Assembly: GCA_015067125.1 (NCBI GenBank)
Contig: SVNB01000002.1
Span: 1 to 41,826 of the forward strand
Direction of reading: 5' to 3'
Length of the DNA stretch: 41,826 nt
Origin: Oscillospiraceae bacterium
GTDB taxonomy: Bacteria > Bacillota > Clostridia > Oscillospirales > Ruminococcaceae
Notes under the pieces: model-generated
What the model saw: only the letters and a program-made list of their open reading frames with translations
Database searches by the model: none
Told to the model about the DNA's origin: nothing
Shown here: in pieces, positions 39,409-41,826 of the stretch
Layout of the letters: each line of letters begins with the position of its first letter
Position numbering within the stretch: the first letter of the stretch is position 1
Made by a program: the position numbers and the translations under genes

Positions 39409-41182
39409 AAATAAAAAGAACACAAAAAGCATACTTCTGCGCCTTGGCGGATACGTTTTTAAAGAATGGCCGCTGTTTTTAAGCGCGGTGATATTCACCC
39501 TGCTTTCCAACCAGCTTTCGCTCCTCGGTCCAAAATATTCCGGCGCGGCAATAGACGCAATAGAATTTTCTGCCGGAAGCGACCTTTCCGCCGTTTGGGA
39601 AAACGTAATAAAAATGGCGGTCTGCTATATTTTTTCTGCCCTGCTTTCTTATTTTCTTGCGGTGATTATGATTCACCTTAGCCAGAAAATAGTTTATGCC
39701 ATGAGAAAACAACTTTTTGAAAAACTTAATACTCTTCCGGTAGGGTATTTTGATACCCACCCCACCGGCGATATAATCAGCCGTATTTCTTATGATATCG
39801 ATACCATAAACAGTTCGCTTTCTCACGACCTTGTGCAGGTTATGACAAGCGTTTATACGGTAATAGGTTCGCTTGTTTTTATGTGGAATATTTCCAGACC
39901 CATGATACTTATTTTTGCGTTTACGGTTCCGGCTTCCATTCTTTTTACCCGTTATCGCTCCAAAAAGGTAAGGCCGCTTTTCAGCGAACGTTCCAGAAAA
40001 CTTGGCGAGCTTAACGGTTTTGCGGAAGAAATGCTTTCCGGCACGCGCACCATAGAAGCTTATGGCAAGCAGGGCGTTATTTCCGGAAGATTTAACGAGC
40101 GAAACGAAAGCGCCATGGAAGCCTATTACCGTGCGGAATATTACGGCGCAACCCTTGGTCCTTCCGTAAACTTTATCAATAACCTTTCCATGTCCCTTGT
40201 GGCAATGCTGGGCGGAATTCTTTATATGCTTTCCTTTGGCGGAAAAGTTGACGAAGCTTCGGTTTTCTTCATCACCCTTGGCGGCGTTGCGCAGTTTGTT
40301 CAGTATTCCAGAAAATTTGCCGGACCCATAAACGAATTTGCGAACATTCTGCACGAATTCCAGTCCGCTTTTTCTGCCGCGGAACGCGTTTTCCGCATTA
40401 TTGACGAAGAACCGGAACCTGCGGATTCCGCCAAGGCCTGCGGACTTGACGATGTGGAAGGCTCGGTTGAATTTGATGACGTTTCTTTCGGATATACTCC
40501 CGAAAAAACGATTCTGCACGATATTGATTTTACCGCCAAACCCGGAAAAACCATCGCCATAGTCGGCCCCACCGGTGCGGGCAAAACCACCATTATAAAC
40601 CTGCTTATGCGCTTTTACGATGCGGATTCCGGCGAGATAAGGCTGGATTCTCTGCCCATAAAAAACATAAAGCGCCGCGACCTGCGCAAAGCATATACCA
40701 TGGTTTTGCAGGATACCTGGCTTTTCCACGGAACGATTTTTGAAAACATAGTTTACGGCAGAGAAAACGCCACCTTTGAGGAAGTAAAAGCCGCCGCAAA
40801 AGCCGCAAGAATAGATTCCTATATCGAAAGTCTGCCGGATGGGTACGAAACCGTTCTTTCTGATGACGGAACGAATATTTCCAAAGGCCAGCGCCAGCTT
40901 ATTACCATTGCAAGGGCTTTTCTTTCCGATGCGCCGATGCTTATTCTGGACGAAGCCACTTCCAATGTGGATTCCCGCACGGAGATAAAAATACAGGAAG
41001 CCATGGCGGAGCTCATGAAAGGCCGCACCTGTTTTGTAATTGCCCACCGCCTTTCCACCATACAGAATGCGGATAACATTCTTGTGGTGCAGCACGGCAC
41101 CATTACGGAACAGGGCACCCACGAAGAGCTTATGCAAAAGGGCGGATTTTACAGCACACTTTACAATTCCCAGTTTGCGTGA
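39401..41182 (+). CDS. ABC exporter half-transporter, canonical-site subunit (heterodimer 2, second gene)
   Basis: 593 residues from TTG at 39401 (GGAGG 8 bases upstream); the in-frame ATG at 39332 lies inside the previous gene with no site. Walker A is GPTGAGKTT (389-397). The signature is a non-consensus ISKGQ (493-497). Walker B is MLILDE (513-518) with the catalytic Glu, and the switch is His 549. With the degenerate partner it should give one active and one silent ATP site. Substrate unknown; the marR context suggests a toxic compound. Confidence 0.93.
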   Translation: MTENKKNTKSILLRLGGYVFKEWPLFLSAVIFTLLSNQLSLLGPKYSGAAIDAIEFSAGSDLSAVWENVIKMAVCYIFSALLSYFLAVIMIHLSQKIVYAMRKQLFEKLNTLPVGYFDTHPTGDIISRISYDIDTINSSLSHDLVQVMTSVYTVIGSLVFMWNISRPMILIFAFTVPASILFTRYRSKKVRPLFSERSRKLGELNGFAEEMLSGTRTIEAYGKQGVISGRFNERNESAMEAYYRAEYYGATLGPSVNFINNLSMSLVAMLGGILYMLSFGGKVDEASVFFITLGGVAQFVQYSRKFAGPINEFANILHEFQSAFSAAERVFRIIDEEPEPADSAKACGLDDVEGSVEFDDVSFGYTPEKTILHDIDFTAKPGKTIAIVGPTGAGKTTIINLLMRFYDADSGEIRLDSLPIKNIKRRDLRKAYTMVLQDTWLFHGTIFENIVYGRENATFEEVKAAAKAARIDSYIESLPDGYETVLSDDGTNISKGQRQLITIARAFLSDAPMLILDEATSNVDSRTEIKIQEAMAELMKGRTCFVIAHRLSTIQNADNILVVQHGTITEQGTHEELMQKGGFYSTLYNSQFA

Positions 41183-41191
41183 TTTTTTCAA

Positions 41192-41226
41192 AACAAAAAG
41201 CCCCCTTTTTCAAGGAGGCTTTTTTC
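41192..41226. terminator. Bidirectional terminator between exporter 2 and the dockerin gene
   Basis: AAAAAGCCCCCTT pairs with AAGGAGGCTTTTT with one C-A mismatch, and A/T tracts lie on both outer sides, between convergent genes. Confidence 0.8.
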
Positions 41227-41826
41227 TTACGCTGTTTCTTTATGCGGCAAAGAGGTTATGTATTTTACAACGTATCTGCGGATTATTGCGGAATCCATTA
41301 CATTTACTTCGCCGTCAAGGTTTACGTCGCCTGCAAGCTTCTGCCTTTCGTCAAGGGTAAGCAAGCCTGCCGCGTAACGCCTTGCATAGTTTGCGTCTAT
41401 GGTGTTCACCTTGCCGTCGCGGTTGAGGTCGCCTACTTTGTAAGCAGGAATTTTGCATTTTACCGCCACATCAACGCTTGTATAGCCAAAGCGTATTGTC
41501 GCTATGCATTCAAATTCACTGCCGGATTCAAAGGAAGTATCTTCCGGAATAACTACTTTATCCACCGCAAAATCTTCCGGAAGTTTTGCCAGAACCGCAT
41601 TTTTGATTTCTTTGGCGTTTGTATGCTGACCTACGGTAAAAATTTCTTCTTCAAGGGATTCTGCCGCCGCAACCGTCGGATCTTCTTTATATCCGGCAAT
41701 TTCCGTTACCTCAAGGCTGCCGTTTTTCCAGTTTTCCACCGCCGCAAAAACGGATTTCTGCGCAATTTCGGTATATTCCTTCGGAAGTTTACCTATGGAT
41801 TCCGTTACGCGGATATCCGGCAGAAC
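41227..41826 (-). CDS. Dockerin-containing protein, C-terminal part (runs off the window)
   Basis: The frame is open from the right edge to a TAA, 199 residues. The internal GTG at 41739 is not a needed start, because the frame continues upstream without a stop. The last 60 residues are a type I dockerin: two calcium loops, GDLNRDGKVNTIDANYARRY and GDVNLDGEVNVMDSAIIRRY, each with D-x-N-x-D-G-x-V-N-x-x-D. The part before has a beta-rich pattern (VVIPEDTSFESGSEFECIATIRFGYTSVDVAVKCK). Dockerins attach secreted proteins to cohesins. The catalytic or binding part, if any, is outside the window. Confidence 0.9.
   Translation of the reverse strand, partial: VLPDIRVTESIGKLPKEYTEIAQKSVFAAVENWKNGSLEVTEIAGYKEDPTVAAAESLEEEIFTVGQHTNAKEIKNAVLAKLPEDFAVDKVVIPEDTSFESGSEFECIATIRFGYTSVDVAVKCKIPAYKVGDLNRDGKVNTIDANYARRYAAGLLTLDERQKLAGDVNLDGEVNVMDSAIIRRYVVKYITSLPHKETA

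Noticed and set aside
39479-41191. Long minus-strand open frame opposite the last exporter gene
   Set aside because: Antisense shadow with His/Lys/Gly-rich nonsense composition.

Overview
The window reads as a chromosomal segment of an anaerobic, probably spore-forming Firmicute of class Clostridia (Oscillospirales-like is my inference). The reasons are a GerA-family spore germination gene, T-box and cobalamin riboswitch leaders, a dockerin protein, VanW/VanY/VanZ-type envelope genes, GGAGG ribosome binding sites with frequent TTG and GTG starts, and clear TTGACA-17-TATAAT type promoters. Almost everything is on the minus strand. The exceptions are a partial gene at the left edge, a VanY-type carboxypeptidase (26.8-27.7 kb) and a marR-ABC exporter operon (37.3-41.2 kb). 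I see no CRISPR array, prophage, insertion sequence or rRNA.

Layout from left to right. 0-1.9 kb: an SPFH/zinc-ribbon protein and a small DUF4870-like membrane protein. 2.0-5.6 kb: a heterodimeric ABC exporter. 5.8-7.6 kb: oligoendopeptidase F. 7.8-10.7 kb: a Nudix hydrolase, then a vanW-dltA-dltC set without dltB or dltD beside it. 10.8-13.9 kb: a TrpXYZ-like ABC importer behind a T-box leader whose specifier reads TTC (Phe). 14.0-15.5 kb: a TRAM-less RlmD-like rRNA methyltransferase and a zinc-ribbon membrane protein. 15.6-18.1 kb: a sortase-type surface protein and a CBS-domain protein. 18.3-19.5 kb: a small accessory patch with a nucleotidyltransferase gene, a 10-bp-phased TTTCA repeat array, and a duplicated 3' end of tRNA-Pro(CGG) next to the intact tRNA. 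19.6-21.7 kb: a stand-alone AraC-type HTH gene downstream of a cobalamin riboswitch, then cobO and an SseB-family gene. 21.8-26.6 kb: rluA-type synthase, mscL, trkH, trkA and a sugar O-acetyltransferase. 27.7-35.5 kb: a tightly packed minus-strand run read as MBOAT acyltransferase, DHHW protein, RlmD/RlmCD, DUF5714, FMN oxidoreductase, VanZ, an unknown protein and galE. 35.7-37.1 kb: an orphan GerA-type A subunit. 37.3-41.2 kb: marR with a second heterodimeric ABC exporter. 41.2 kb to the edge: the C-terminus of a dockerin protein.

How the parts fit together. Envelope modification and transport dominate: D-alanyl activation and carrier, MBOAT/DHHW acyl transfer, VanW/VanY/VanZ, GalE and a surface-anchored protein. 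TrkA/TrkH with MscL form an osmotic-adaptation set. The two ABC exporters have the same gene order and the same split of one degenerate and one canonical ATP site, but only the second has a marR gene and operator.

The most interesting signals are regulatory: (1) a cobalamin riboswitch with its own promoter and several hairpins, apparently leading only to a short AraC-type regulator; (2) a Phe-type T-box on a transporter family usually linked to tryptophan; (3) the tRNA-Pro 3'-end duplication and phased repeat array around the nucleotidyltransferase gene. I did not find a complete, clearly undescribed defence or biosynthetic system.
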